Assembly: GCA_014359765.1 (NCBI GenBank)
Contig: JACIYT010000012.1
Location: 1-64,000 of the forward strand
DNA length: 64,000 bases
Direction: 5' to 3'
Origin: Roseovarius sp.
Lineage (GTDB): Bacteria > Pseudomonadota > Alphaproteobacteria > Rhodobacterales > Rhodobacteraceae
A program made the position numbers and the translations under genes. Below, piece by piece: positions 26,001-36,396 of the stretch. Under the pieces are notes generated by a model that saw only the letters and a list, made by a program, of their open reading frames with translations, did not search any database and was not told the origin of the DNA. Positions within the stretch are counted from its first letter, which is position 1, and every line of letters begins with the position of its first letter.

Positions 26001-29000
26001 CGATCTCGGAAATCTCCGTCCGCCGCCCGGTGCTGGCGGCCGTTGCGAGCCTTCTGATCATCATCTTCGGCATTGCCGCGCTGCGCGACCTGCCGGTGCG
26101 CGAACTGCCCGATGTGGACAATTCCGTGGTCACCGTCACCACCACCTATCGCGGCGCCGCGCCCGAGGTGATCGACACCGACATCACCGAGACGGTGGAG
26201 GGGGCCGTCGCCTCGATCTCGGGGATCCGCACCATCACCTCGGAGAGTCGCCAGGGCCGCTCGCGCGTGACCATCGAATTCGAGACCGGGGTCGATATCG
26301 ACGTGGCCGCCAATGACGTGCGCGACGCGGTCGGCCGGGTGCGCGGCGACCTGCCCGAAGAGGCCGACGAGCCGCAGGTGGTCAAGAGCGATGCCGATGC
26401 CGATCCGGTGATGCGGCTGGCCATCACCTCGGACCGGATGACCACCGCCGAGATCACCGACTATATCGACCGTTTCATCGCCGACCGGATCGCCACGCTC
26501 GACGGGGTGGCCGATGTCGATATCGCGGGCGACCGGCCCTTTGCGGTGCGTATCTGGCTCGACCGGCGCGCGCTGGCGGCGCGCAACCTGACCGTGGCCG
26601 ATGTCGAGGCGGCGCTGCGGCGCGCCAATATCGAACTGCCCGCAGGCGAGGTCGAATCCTACAATCGCCAGCTCACCGTGCGCCTCAACAGCCGGCTGGC
26701 CAGCGTCGAGGATTTCCGCGACGTGGTGCTGGACCGGGTGGCGGGCTATCCCGTGCGTCTTGGCGATGTGGCGCGCATCGCGCCCGGCGTGGCCGACGAT
26801 TCCACCATCGTGCGCACCAACGGCACCGAGGCCGTGGCCCTTTCGGTGCTGCGCCAGAGCCAGTCGAACACGCTGGCCATCTCGCAGGCCGTGCGCGCCG
26901 AGATCGCCGCGCTCACCCCCACCCTGCCCGAGGGGATGGAGATCATCGTGAATTCCGACGATGCGCTCTTTGTCGGCGCCTCGATCCGCGAGGTGGTCAG
27001 CGCGCTGTTCATCTCTCTGGCGCTGGTGGTGGCGGTGATCCTGTTGTTCCTGCGCAGCTTTCGCGCGACGCTGATCCCGGCGATCACGATTCCGGTGGCG
27101 CTGATCGGCACGTTCCTGCTGATCGGGCTGTGGGGGTTCTCGCTCAACACGCTGACGCTGCTCGCGCTGCTGCTGGCGATCGGGCTCGTGGTGGATGACG
27201 CGATCGTGGTGCTCGAGAACATCCAGCGCCGCATCGAGGAGGGCGAATCGGTCCTCGTGGCGAGCCTCAGGGGCGCGCGCCAGGTGACATTCGCGGTGAT
27301 CGCCACATCCCTCACGCTGATCGCGGTCTTCGTGCCGCTGTCCTTCATGCCGGGCCAGGTGGGGCGACTCTTCGTGGAATTCGGCTGGGTCATGGCCGGC
27401 ACGGTGGCGATTTCGACCTTCGTCGCGCTCACGGCCTGCCCGGCGCTCGCCTCCAAGATCCTGAGCGCGCGCACCCCGCGCGGCGGAACCGGGGAAACGG
27501 TCCGCCGCGCGCCCTTCGTCCAGCGGGCCTATCGCGCCGCGCTCAGCCGCGCCATCGCCATGCCGCTCGTGGTGCTGCCGGTGGCGATTGCGGTGACCGC
27601 CGGGGCGGCGCTCTTCTACGGCAACCTGCCGAGCGAGCTTGCCCCGCGCGAGGATCGCGGCGTGGGATTTGTGCCGCTGACCGCGCCGCAAGGCTCGACC
27701 GTGGCCCATTCCGACATGGCCGCCCGCCAGGTCGAGGACATCCTGCAACCCCATGTCGAGAGCGGCGAGATCGAGACGGTCTTTACCTTCACCGGCTGGG
27801 GCGGGCGCGCGTATCGCTCCTTCGTGGTGTTCCGTCTCGCGCCATGGGAAGAGCGCGACCGCCCGATTTCCGCCCTCGTGGCCGAGCTCGCGCCGCAGAT
27901 GGGCCGCGTCACCGTCGCGCGCGGTTTTCCGGTCACACCCGCCGGGCTGGGCCTGCGGGGCAATTCGACGCCGGTGCGCGTGGTCATCGGCGGCCCCGAT
28001 TTCGAGAGCGTCAAGGGCTGGGCCAGCGAATTCCTGCGCCGCGCCGAGGAGGTGGAGGGGCTCGTCAATCCCGAGATCAACTTCGAGGAGAACCTGCCGC
28101 AGCTCGACATCTTCATCGACCGCGCCCGCGCCGACGATCTCGGTATCTCGGCCGAGGTGATCGCCGCCACGCTCCAGACCATGCTCGCCTCGCGCGAGGT
28201 GACGACCTTCGTCAGCCGCGGGCGCGAATATCCGGTGCTCGTGCAGGCCGACCTTTCGGATCGGCGCACCCCCACCGATATCGAGAACATCTTCGTGCGC
28301 GCCGGCGACGGCGAGACGCTGGTGCCGCTCGGCGCGCTGGTGACGCTGACCGAGAATGCCGCCGCCCCCTCGCTGCAACGCTTCGACCGGCTGCCCTCGA
28401 TCCAGCTCTCCGGCGCGCTCGCCCCCGACGCCGAGCTCGGCACCGTGCTCGACCGGCTGGAGGAGATCGCCCTCGAGATCCTGCCCCCCGAGGCGCGGCT
28501 CGGCTATGACGGGCAGTCGCGCACCTACAAGGACACGTCGGGCGGGGTCGGCGTGGTCTTCGTGCTGGCGCTGATCATCGTCTATCTCGTGCTCGCCGCG
28601 CAATTCGAGAGCTTCCTGCACCCGGTGGTGATCATGCTCACCGTGCCCATCGGCATCGCCGGCGCGATCTATGCCATGGCCTTCGGGGGGCTGTCGCTCA
28701 ATGTCTACAGCCAGATCGGGATCATATTGCTCATCGGCCTGATCGCCAAGAACGGCATCCTGATCGTCGAATTCGCCAACCAGCTGCGCGACGAGGGGAT
28801 GGCGGTGCGCGAGGCGGTGATCGAGGCGTCGGTGCTGCGGCTGCGCCCGATCATGATGACGGCGATTTCCACCATCCTCGGCGCGCTGCCGCTGGTGCTC
28901 GCCTCCGGCGCGGGCGCCGAGAGCCGAATCGCGGTCGGCACGGTGATCATCGCGGGGCTGGGGCTGGCCTCGCTCCTGATGCTGTTCGTCACGCCGGTCC

Positions 29001-29095
29001 TCTACGACCTGCTGGCGCGCTTCACCCGCCCGCGCGGGGCGATCGAGAAGGCGCTGGAGGACGAGATCGGCGCCATTCCCCACCCCGCGGAATGA
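25997..29095 (+). CDS. RND-family efflux transporter (HAE1/AcrB-like inner-membrane pump)
   Basis: 1032 residues, the normal length. An N-terminal membrane segment follows VRRPVLAAVASLLIIIFGIAA, and two large periplasmic loops lie at about 40-330 and 560-860. The TM4 region GLVVDDAIVVLENIQRRIEEG carries the paired aspartates used for proton relay. The last segments include VYLVLAAQFESFLHPVVIML and GLIAKNGILIVEFANQLRDEG (in parts). It forms a trimer with the preceding adaptor and a separately encoded outer-membrane channel. No TolC-like gene is in this window. Confidence 0.96.
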   Translation: MTISEISVRRPVLAAVASLLIIIFGIAALRDLPVRELPDVDNSVVTVTTTYRGAAPEVIDTDITETVEGAVASISGIRTITSESRQGRSRVTIEFETGVDIDVAANDVRDAVGRVRGDLPEEADEPQVVKSDADADPVMRLAITSDRMTTAEITDYIDRFIADRIATLDGVADVDIAGDRPFAVRIWLDRRALAARNLTVADVEAALRRANIELPAGEVESYNRQLTVRLNSRLASVEDFRDVVLDRVAGYPVRLGDVARIAPGVADDSTIVRTNGTEAVALSVLRQSQSNTLAISQAVRAEIAALTPTLPEGMEIIVNSDDALFVGASIREVVSALFISLALVVAVILLFLRSFRATLIPAITIPVALIGTFLLIGLWGFSLNTLTLLALLLAIGLVVDDAIVVLENIQRRIEEGESVLVASLRGARQVTFAVIATSLTLIAVFVPLSFMPGQVGRLFVEFGWVMAGTVAISTFVALTACPALASKILSARTPRGGTGETVRRAPFVQRAYRAALSRAIAMPLVVLPVAIAVTAGAALFYGNLPSELAPREDRGVGFVPLTAPQGSTVAHSDMAARQVEDILQPHVESGEIETVFTFTGWGGRAYRSFVVFRLAPWEERDRPISALVAELAPQMGRVTVARGFPVTPAGLGLRGNSTPVRVVIGGPDFESVKGWASEFLRRAEEVEGLVNPEINFEENLPQLDIFIDRARADDLGISAEVIAATLQTMLASREVTTFVSRGREYPVLVQADLSDRRTPTDIENIFVRAGDGETLVPLGALVTLTENAAAPSLQRFDRLPSIQLSGALAPDAELGTVLDRLEEIALEILPPEARLGYDGQSRTYKDTSGGVGVVFVLALIIVYLVLAAQFESFLHPVVIMLTVPIGIAGAIYAMAFGGLSLNVYSQIGIILLIGLIAKNGILIVEFANQLRDEGMAVREAVIEASVLRLRPIMMTAISTILGALPLVLASGAGAESRIAVGTVIIAGLGLASLLMLFVTPVLYDLLARFTRPRGAIEKALEDEIGAIPHPAE

Positions 29096-29129
29096 TTATC
29101 CGCGCCATCTTGCACCGTCGCGCTGGCCA

Positions 29130-29154
29130 TTGCCGCGCCCGGATGCGATAGACT
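29130..29154 (+). promoter_or_regulatory. Possible promoter of tamA-tamB
   Basis: TAGACT (29149-29154) could be a -10 box, and TTGCCG lies upstream at a rather short 13-base spacing. The 13-mer CCGGATGCGATAG (29139-29151) is identical to the one in front of the RND operon. The spacing makes the -35 assignment weak. Confidence 0.3.
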
Positions 29155-29178
29155 TGGCGTGTCTGCCGGGGGTATGTC

Positions 29179-30984
29179 ATGCGGGGGTTTCTCGCCCGAT
29201 CGGGTCTCATTGCAGTGGCGATGCTCGGCCTCGCCGGCCTGCCCGCGCCGGCCGCCGAGGTCAGCCTCACCGTGCCCGGCGCCTCGAAGGGGTTCACCGG
29301 GACGCTGCGCGACGGCTCGCTCAGCGTCGCCACCGCCGCCCAGGAGGACGCGACCGCGCAGGATCTGCTGGCCGCGGCCCAGGCCGATTACGCGCGGATT
29401 CTGGGCGTGCTCTATGGCGAGGGATTTTATGGCGGGGTCATCTCGATCCGCGTGGACGGGCGCGAGGCGGCCGAGATCCCGCCGCTGGCTGCGCCCGCGG
29501 CGATCGCGCGCATCGACATCACCGTCGAGCGCGGTCCGCGTTTCAGCTTCGGGACCGCCGGGGTCGCGCCGCTCGCCCCCGGCACCGAACTGCCCGAGGG
29601 GTTCCGCCCCGGCGCGGACGCGCGCGGCGCGCTGGTCGGGGCTGCGGCGCGCGCGGGCGTCAGGGGCTGGCGCGACGCGGGCCATGCCAGGGCCACCGTC
29701 TCCGGCCAGGACATCGTGGCCGATCACGCCCGCGCCCGGCTCGACGCGGCGATCGCGCTCGCCCCGGGGCCGCGCCTGCGCTTTGGCGATCTGGAGGTCC
29801 GCCATGGCCGCACCCCCAGCCGCGTGCGCGACGAGCGCATCCGCGCCATCGCGGGGCTGCCCACGGGCGAGACCTTTTCGCCCGCGTTGCTCGACAAATC
29901 CGCCAACCGGCTGCGCCGCACCGGGGCCTTCCGCTCGGTGCGGCTGATCGAGGCCGATACGCCGAACCCCGACGGCACGCTCGACATCGAGGCGCGGGTG
30001 AGCGACGCGCCGCGCCGCCGGGTCGGCGCGGGGGCGGAGATCTCTTCCTCGGAGGGCGTGACGCTCTCGGGATTCTGGCTGCACCGCAACCTGTGGGGCG
30101 GCGCCGAGCGGCTGCGCATCGACGCGCTGATCGGCGGCATCGGCGGCGATGGGGGGGGCGAGGATTTCCGCCTCGGGGCCCGGCTCGACCGCCCGGCCAC
30201 CCTCTCGCCCGACACCGGCACCTTTGTCCAGGCCACGATCGAGGACAATGACGAGCCCGATTATGACGAGCGCAAGGCCGAGATCGGTGCCGGCCTCACC
30301 CATGTCTTCTCGGACACGCTGAGCGGCGAGGCGGGCCTTGCCTATCGCTATTCGGAAATCGAGGACGATCTGGGTTCGCGAACCCTTTCGCATGTTCTCC
30401 TGCCCGCGCAGCTGACATGGGACCGGCGCGACGATCCGCTCAACCCGACGCGCGGTCTCTATCTCGATCTGACCGCCACCCCCTTTGTCAGCCCCGACAA
30501 GGGCAGCGCCGGCAGCCGCTTTCACGTCGATCTGCGCGACTACCTGACGCTTGGCGAGGCGCGGCGCGTGACGCTTGCGGGGCGCGTGCAGATGGGGAGC
30601 GTGGCAGGCGGCGATTTCATCGACCTGCCCGCCGACATGCTGTTCTGGTCGGGCGGGGCGGGCACGGTGCGCGGCCAGGGCTATCAGGATCTGGGCGTCG
30701 ATCTCGGACCGGGCATCACCGTGGGCGGGCGGTCCTTTCTCGGGGTCTCGGGCGAGATCCGCGCCATGGCCACCGACCGCATCCAGGCCGTGGCCTTTGC
30801 CGATGCCGGATTCATCGGCGAGAAGGCGGGGGGCAATGGCCAGAGCGACTGGCACGGGGGCGCGGGGATCGGCGCGCGGTATTTCACCCCGGTGGGACCG
30901 GTCCGGATCGACATCGCGACGCCGCTCGGCGATGATGCCGGATCGGATTTCGAGATCTATATCGGCATCGGGCAGGCGTTCTGA
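29179..30984 (+). CDS. tamA: Outer-membrane assembly protein TamA (Omp85 family)
   Basis: 601 residues with a signal peptide ending near LPAPAAEVSL. Periplasmic POTRA domains (about 30-270) include EGFYGGVISIRVDGREA and LPTGETFSPALLDKSANRLRRTGAF-type segments (GETFSPALLDKSANRLRRTG). The C-terminal beta-barrel carries the family hallmark GTVRGQGYQDLG near residue 497, the VRGF-like turn, and ends IYIGIGQAF with the terminal Phe that marks outer-membrane barrels. It works with TamB, encoded one base downstream, in the translocation and assembly module for autotransporters or in lipid transport. Confidence 0.93.
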   Translation: MRGFLARSGLIAVAMLGLAGLPAPAAEVSLTVPGASKGFTGTLRDGSLSVATAAQEDATAQDLLAAAQADYARILGVLYGEGFYGGVISIRVDGREAAEIPPLAAPAAIARIDITVERGPRFSFGTAGVAPLAPGTELPEGFRPGADARGALVGAAARAGVRGWRDAGHARATVSGQDIVADHARARLDAAIALAPGPRLRFGDLEVRHGRTPSRVRDERIRAIAGLPTGETFSPALLDKSANRLRRTGAFRSVRLIEADTPNPDGTLDIEARVSDAPRRRVGAGAEISSSEGVTLSGFWLHRNLWGGAERLRIDALIGGIGGDGGGEDFRLGARLDRPATLSPDTGTFVQATIEDNDEPDYDERKAEIGAGLTHVFSDTLSGEAGLAYRYSEIEDDLGSRTLSHVLLPAQLTWDRRDDPLNPTRGLYLDLTATPFVSPDKGSAGSRFHVDLRDYLTLGEARRVTLAGRVQMGSVAGGDFIDLPADMLFWSGGAGTVRGQGYQDLGVDLGPGITVGGRSFLGVSGEIRAMATDRIQAVAFADAGFIGEKAGGNGQSDWHGGAGIGARYFTPVGPVRIDIATPLGDDAGSDFEIYIGIGQAF

Positions 30985-30985
30985 G

Positions 30986-33900
30986 ATGCGCATCCTCCTG
31001 CCCATTGCGCTTCTGCTGCTGACGCTTCTCGGCCTGCCGCTGGCCGCGCAGCCGGCCGGGGATGACGGCCCGGGCTTTCTCGAGCGGCTGCTCGAGGACA
31101 ATCTCTCCGCCGCCGGGCGCGAGGTGCGCATCCGCGGCTTTGCCGGCGCGCTCTCGTCGCGGGCGACGATGGAGGAGCTCACCATCGCCGATGCCGAGGG
31201 CGTCTGGCTGCGCCTCTCGGGCGTCACGCTCGACTGGTCGCGCGCGGCGCTCCTGCGCGGGCGGGTCGAGGTCAACCGCCTCGCGGCGCAGGAAATCGCG
31301 GTCCTCCGTCCGCCGCTGCCGGGCCCCGACATCACCCCCGAGATGGCCGAGGCGCAGCCCTTCTCGCTGCCCGAACTGCCGGTCTCGATCAATATCGGCG
31401 CACTTGCCGCAGAGACGGTGATCCTCGGCGCGCCGCTTCTGGGCGAGGAAATCCGCCTCACGGTTGCGGGCGCGCTCTCGCTCGGGTCGGGCGAGGGGGC
31501 GGCACGGATCGAGGCGCGCCGGCTCGACGGGCGCGGCGCGGTCACGCTCGACGCGGGCTTTGCCAATGCGAGCCGGGTGCTCGCCCTCGATCTGCGGGCG
31601 CAGGAGGCCGCGGGAGGGATGGTGGCGACGCTCCTCGGGCTGCCCGGCGCGCCGGCGCTCGTGCTCGAGATCGCCGGCACCGCGCCGCTCGACGATTACG
31701 CCGCCGATATCCGGCTGGCCACCGGGGGCATCGACCGGCTGACGGGCCGCGTCGCCATCACCGCCCCCGCAGGGGGCGATGCGCGTTTCTCGGCGCGGAT
31801 CGACGGCGACCTGACCCCGCTTCTGGCCGGTGAATTCCACCCCTTCTTCGGCCCCGAAAGCGCGCTCGTGCTCTCGGGCAGCCGCAGCGCCTCGGGCCGC
31901 ACCGAGATCGACCGCCTCACGCTCGAGGCCGCGCAGATGCGGCTCTCGGGCCGCCTCACCCTCGACGCCGCGGGCTGGCCGGAGGCGTTCGATCTCACCG
32001 GCGAGATCGGCAATGGCGCGGCCCCCGTGCGCCTGCCCCTGGCCGGCCCGCCCACCGAGATCGCCGCCGCCACGCTCGCCGCGCGCTATGACGCCGCACG
32101 CGGCGACCGCTGGCGCGCCGAGGCCATGATCGCGGGGCTCGCCCGGCCCGATCTGCGGCTCGAGACCGCCCGCATCAACGCGCGCGGCACGCTCAGCCGC
32201 ACCCCGCCGCGCGGCATCACCGCGCTGGCCGAACTCACGCTCGCGGGCCTTGCTCCCGCCGATCCCGCGCTCGCGCTGGCCACCGGCCCCGGCCTGACCG
32301 GCCATGCCTCGCTCGACTGGCGCGCGGGCGGGCCGCTGATGCTGCGCGGCTTTCGCATCATCGCGGGCGATGCGACGCTCGCGGGCGCCGCCGAGATCGC
32401 CGCGCTGGCCGAGGGCCTGCCCGTCACCGGCCGCGCGACGCTCGTGGCGGAGGATCTCGCCCGGTTCGCCCCCCTCGCGGGCCAGCCGCTCGAAGGGCGC
32501 GCCAGCGCCGCGCTCGCGGGCTCGGGGACGCTGTTGGGCGGGGCGTTCGATATCGCGCTCGGTGCCGAGACCGAGGGACTCGCCCTCGGCATTGCCCAGC
32601 TCGACCCGCTGATCGCGCCCCCCGGCCGGCTCGATCTCGCCGCAAGGCGCGACACCACCGGCACCGCGCTCGAACGGCTGCACATCGAGAACGCCGAATT
32701 CACCGGCACCGCCCGGGGCCGCCTCTCGGGCACGAGCGGCGCGCTCACCGTCACCGCGCGCCTCGCCGATCTGGGCCTCGCCGACCGCCGCCTTGCCGGG
32801 CCGGCGCGGCTTGGCGGCGATCTCGGCTGGCAGGCGGGCGGCGAGGTGACGCTAACGGGTTTCGAGCTGGCGGCCATGGGGGCCTCGGTCGCGCTGAGCG
32901 GCACCCTCGCCCCCGAGGCGCCGGGCCTGCCGGTCGCGGGCCGCCTCACCGCCGATGTGGCCGATCTTTCGCGCTTTGCCGCGCTCACCGGGCGGCCCCT
33001 CGCAGGGCGCATCCGCGCCACGATCGAAGGCCGCGGGCAGATCGAGACGCAGACCGGTGCGCTCACCGTTGAGGCCGACAGCACCGGCCTTGCCACCGGC
33101 ATCGCGCAGCTTGACCCGTTCATCCTGAGCCCCGGCACGCTCGCGCTCGACGCCGAACATGACGGCACCACGACGACGCTCAACGCGCTCCGCCTCGCCT
33201 ATGACAAGGTGCAACTGACCGCCTCGGGCGCAGGCGAGATCGCGGCGCAGACCGGCAGCCTGAGCTTCGACGGTGCGCTCGACGATCTCGCCCCGCTCGA
33301 TCCGCGCCTCTCGGGCGCGGGCGCCGCGCGCGGCACCATCGCGCGCGATGCCGAGGGCCTCATCACCCTCACCGATGTGACCGCCGAGGCCATGGGCGCG
33401 CGCCTTGCCGCCACCGGCACGGTCGATCCCGAGGCACCGGCCGCCACCGGGACGCTATCGGCGCGGATCGCCGATCTGGCGCGCTTCAACGCGCTGACCG
33501 GCCAGCGCCTGCGCGGCAGCCTCGAACTCGACGCCGAAGGCACGGGCACGGGCGCGGGCGAGACGCTGCGCCTCAAGACCACGCTCCGGGGCCGCGACCT
33601 CGCCACCGGCATCGCCGATCTCGACCGCCTCATCGCCGGTCAGCTTGACCTGAGGGCCGAGGCGGGCCGCACGCCCGAGCGCATCGAGATCACCACGATC
33701 CGCCTCGCCACACCACAGATCACCCTCGATGCCGCGGGCGACGGGGCGGGCGGGCCGGTGACGATCGACCTGCGGCTTGCCGATCTCGGCCGCTTCGTGC
33801 CCGGTTTCGGCGGCCCCCTCGCCGCGCGCGGCGCGGTCACGCTCATCGGCCCCGAGGCGCGCCGGATCGGCCTCGCGCTCGATGCCAGCGGGCCGGGCGG

Positions 33901-35236
33901 CACCACCGCGCGCGTCTCGGGCGATGTGCTCGATCATGGCGCGCGGCTCGATCTTGCCGCGTCGGGGCGGCTGCCGCTTGCCCTCGTCAACCGCTTCATC
34001 CAGCCCAATTCCCTCGCCGGCACGGCGGAATTCGACCTGCGCGCGCAGGGCGCGCCCGCGCTGGCCGCGCTATCGGGCACGGTGCGCAGCACGGGCGCGC
34101 AGGTATCCCTGCCCGATGCCGGGCTCGCCATTGACGACCTTTCGGGCAGTGCCACGCTGGGGCAGGCGCGGGTGCAGACCGATGTCACCGCGCGCCTGCG
34201 CGATGGCGGCACGGTGCGGGTGAGCGGCCCCGTGTCGCTCGAGCCCGGCCATGTGGGCGATCTGACGGTGACGCTTCTGGACACGGTGCTCACCGATCGG
34301 CTGATCTACAGCACGACGGCCCGCGGCATGGTCACGGTGAACGGTCCGCTCGCGGGTGGTGCGCGGATCGGCGGCGAGATCACGCTGGCGCAGACCGATA
34401 TCCGCATTCCCTCGGGCCTCGGCCCGGCCTCGGTCGCGCTGCCCGATCTGCGCCATGTCCACGAGAGCCCCGCCTCGCGCCTCACCCGCGAACGCGCCGG
34501 CCTGCTGAAGGCGCCGAGCGAGAGCGCCCCGGCCCGGCCCTTTGCTCTCGGGCTCATCGTCAACGCGCCGTCGCGGATCTTCGTGCGCGGGCGCGGCCTC
34601 GATGCCGAACTCGGCGGGCGGCTGCGCATCGGCGGCACCAGCACCAATGTCATGCCCGCGGGCTTCTTCGAGCTGCGCCGCGGCCGTCTCGACATTCTCG
34701 GCAAGCGCCTCACCCTGACCGAGGGACGCGTGAGCATGCAGGGCTCGCTCGATCCGTGGCTCCAGTTCGTCGCCGAGACCGCGATCGAGGACGCCGATGT
34801 GCAGGTCATCATCGAGGGGCCGGCCAGCGCCCCCGAGATCCGCTTTGCCGCCACGCCGGATCTGCCGCAGGACGAGATCGTCGCGCGGCTCATCTTCGGG
34901 CGCGGGCTTGACAGCATTTCCCCGATCCAGGCGGCGCAACTGGCCTCGGCGGTGGCCACGCTCACCGGCGGCGGCGGCGGCGGCGATCTGGTGGGGCGGC
35001 TGCGGGGCGGGCTCGGGCTGGCCGATCTCGACGTGAGCCAGAGCGCCGACGGGGACACGCAGGTGAGCGCCGGGACCTATGTTTCCGACCGGATCTATAC
35101 CGAGGTGGTCGCCGACAGCGCCGGCAAGCAGCGGATCAATCTCAATCTCGACCTCAACCGCTCGCTCACCGTCAAGGGCGGCGCCTCGACCGACGGCGAC
35201 ACCGGCATCGGCATCTTCTTCGAGCGCGATTACTGA
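30986..35236 (+). CDS. tamB: Translocation and assembly module protein TamB (AsmA-like, DUF490 C-terminus)
   Basis: 1416 residues from the ATG at 30986, one base after the tamA stop. An N-terminal signal anchor (ILLPIALLLLTLLGLPLAAQ) is followed by a long beta-rich periplasmic body rich in Ala, Gly, Leu and Thr, and then the DUF490 domain, ending [11 protein letters not shown]-terminal blocks include GFFELRRGRLDILGKRLTL and DEIVARLIFGRGLDSISPIQ. The middle contains repeated modules of about 168 residues. It spans the periplasm as a hydrophobic-groove bridge and partners TamA. Its stop overlaps the end of the convergent PLP enzyme gene by seven bases. Confidence 0.93.
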   Translation: MRILLPIALLLLTLLGLPLAAQPAGDDGPGFLERLLEDNLSAAGREVRIRGFAGALSSRATMEELTIADAEGVWLRLSGVTLDWSRAALLRGRVEVNRLAAQEIAVLRPPLPGPDITPEMAEAQPFSLPELPVSINIGALAAETVILGAPLLGEEIRLTVAGALSLGSGEGAARIEARRLDGRGAVTLDAGFANASRVLALDLRAQEAAGGMVATLLGLPGAPALVLEIAGTAPLDDYAADIRLATGGIDRLTGRVAITAPAGGDARFSARIDGDLTPLLAGEFHPFFGPESALVLSGSRSASGRTEIDRLTLEAAQMRLSGRLTLDAAGWPEAFDLTGEIGNGAAPVRLPLAGPPTEIAAATLAARYDAARGDRWRAEAMIAGLARPDLRLETARINARGTLSRTPPRGITALAELTLAGLAPADPALALATGPGLTGHASLDWRAGGPLMLRGFRIIAGDATLAGAAEIAALAEGLPVTGRATLVAEDLARFAPLAGQPLEGRASAALAGSGTLLGGAFDIALGAETEGLALGIAQLDPLIAPPGRLDLAARRDTTGTALERLHIENAEFTGTARGRLSGTSGALTVTARLADLGLADRRLAGPARLGGDLGWQAGGEVTLTGFELAAMGASVALSGTLAPEAPGLPVAGRLTADVADLSRFAALTGRPLAGRIRATIEGRGQIETQTGALTVEADSTGLATGIAQLDPFILSPGTLALDAEHDGTTTTLNALRLAYDKVQLTASGAGEIAAQTGSLSFDGALDDLAPLDPRLSGAGAARGTIARDAEGLITLTDVTAEAMGARLAATGTVDPEAPAATGTLSARIADLARFNALTGQRLRGSLELDAEGTGTGAGETLRLKTTLRGRDLATGIADLDRLIAGQLDLRAEAGRTPERIEITTIRLATPQITLDAAGDGAGGPVTIDLRLADLGRFVPGFGGPLAARGAVTLIGPEARRIGLALDASGPGGTTARVSGDVLDHGARLDLAASGRLPLALVNRFIQPNSLAGTAEFDLRAQGAPALAALSGTVRSTGAQVSLPDAGLAIDDLSGSATLGQARVQTDVTARLRDGGTVRVSGPVSLEPGHVGDLTVTLLDTVLTDRLIYSTTARGMVTVNGPLAGGARIGGEITLAQTDIRIPSGLGPASVALPDLRHVHESPASRLTRERAGLLKAPSESAPARPFALGLIVNAPSRIFVRGRGLDAELGGRLRIGGTSTNVMPAGFFELRRGRLDILGKRLTLTEGRVSMQGSLDPWLQFVAETAIEDADVQVIIEGPASAPEIRFAATPDLPQDEIVARLIFGRGLDSISPIQAAQLASAVATLTGGGGGGDLVGRLRGGLGLADLDVSQSADGDTQVSAGTYVSDRIYTEVVADSAGKQRINLNLDLNRSLTVKGGASTDGDTGIGIFFERDY
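32438..33830 (+). repeat. Internal repeats in tamB, period about 168 codons
   Basis: Three copies of a module begin near residues 485, 655 and 823 (about 32438, 32948 and 33452). Signatures are ARFAPLAGQPLEGRASA, SRFAALTGRPLAGRIRA and ARFNALTGQRLRGSLEL, each followed some 50-60 residues on by GIAQLDPLI, GIAQLDPFI or GIADLDRLI. A fourth, shorter start (GRFVPGFGGPLAARGA) is near residue 935. They point to growth of the protein by duplication. Confidence 0.75.
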
Positions 35237-36396
35237 TCCGGCGCGGCGATGCCCTGCCCCGCCAGCGCCTGTGCCAGATCGTCGCGCAGATCGGCCACAT
35301 CCTCGATCCCGACCGAAAGCCGGATGAGGTTTTCGGGGATGCCGGTATCCGGCTCGATGCTGTGGCGATGCTCTGCCAGGCTCTCGACACCGCCGAGCGA
35401 GGTCGCGCGCTGAAAGAGCTTCAGCCGCCCGACCACCCGCAGCGCATCCGCCCGGTCGCCCCGCACCAGGAAGGACAGCAGGTAGCCAAAGCCCCCCGTC
35501 ATCTGCCGCGCCGCGACCGCGTGGCCCTCATGGCCCTCGAGCCCCGGATAGAGCACCGCCGCCACCCCCTCATGCGCGGCGAGCCATTCGGCCAGGATGC
35601 GCGCGCTGGCGCACATCCGTTCCACCCGCAGCGGCAGCGTGCGCATCCCCCGCATCAGGAGCCACGCCTCGATGGGCCCGAGGATCGCGCCCGCATCGTG
35701 GCGGTCGTTGGCGATCTCGCCCCAGATCGGCAGGCCCGGCTCGCGGCAGGACAGCACGCCGGCCAGCACGTCCGAATGGCCGTTGAGGGCCTTGGTGGCC
35801 GAATGCATCGAGATATCCGCCCCCAGATCGAGTGCCCGCGTCAGAACCGGCGTCGCCGCCGTGCCATCGACGACCAGCACCGCGCCCGCCTTGTGCGCCA
35901 TGCCCGCCGCCGCCGCGATATCGACGCAGCGCAGCCATGGGTTCGACGGCGTCTCGATCCAGACCATGTCGGCCGAGGACCGGCACGCCTCGGCCAGCGC
36001 GCCCGCATCCGACGCCTCGACCTCGTCGAGAAGGATCGCGCGGCGCACGCAATACTCGCGCACCCATTTCAGCGTGCCCCAGTAGATGCCGGTCTGCATC
36101 ACCACCCGCGCGCCCGAGGGCAGCGCGCGAAACACCGCCGCCACCGCCGCCATGCCGGAGGGAAAGAGCAGGCTCGCCGCCGCGCCCTCGAGCTGCCGGA
36201 TCACCTCCTCGGCCTGGCGCATTGTGGCGTTGTGATCGCGCCCATAGACATTTTCGGGGCGCAGGAGCGCGTAATCCTCGCCGCGCAGATAGGTGGTGGC
36301 GAGGCTGATCCCCGGCACCACGCCGCCCGTCGCCGCATCCGAGGCGCCCGCCGCCTGCGCCGCAATGGTGGCCTGTGCCTTGTCGCTGTCCTTCAT
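35230..36396 (-). CDS. PLP-dependent enzyme of the cystathionine gamma-synthase/beta-lyase family
   Basis: 388 residues from the ATG at 36396, which overlaps the anmK stop (ATGA). Family blocks are [44 protein letters not shown] and [20 protein letters not shown] with the PLP lysine. Later come [13 protein letters not shown] and [15 protein letters not shown]. Relatives act in methionine or cysteine metabolism by gamma- or beta-elimination or replacement; the exact reaction cannot be set from sequence. The pairing with anmK is likely only transcriptional. Confidence 0.93.
   Translation of the reverse strand: MKDSDKAQATIAAQAAGASDAATGGVVPGISLATTYLRGEDYALLRPENVYGRDHNATMRQAEEVIRQLEGAAASLLFPSGMAAVAAVFRALPSGARVVMQTGIYWGTLKWVREYCVRRAILLDEVEASDAGALAEACRSSADMVWIETPSNPWLRCVDIAAAAGMAHKAGAVLVVDGTAATPVLTRALDLGADISMHSATKALNGHSDVLAGVLSCREPGLPIWGEIANDRHDAGAILGPIEAWLLMRGMRTLPLRVERMCASARILAEWLAAHEGVAAVLYPGLEGHEGHAVAARQMTGGFGYLLSFLVRGDRADALRVVGRLKLFQRATSLGGVESLAEHRHSIEPDTGIPENLIRLSVGIEDVADLRDDLAQALAGQGIAAPDQ

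Noticed and set aside
25754-29083. Very long open frame on the minus strand opposite the RND pump genes
   Set aside because: It is antisense to two clearly conserved genes. Its product is rich in His, Arg, Gly and Asp without family motifs, the usual mirror of GC-rich coding sequence. Similar shadows at 14604-17456, 18475-21273, 1699-3822 and 36393-38792 (parts) were dismissed for the same reason.
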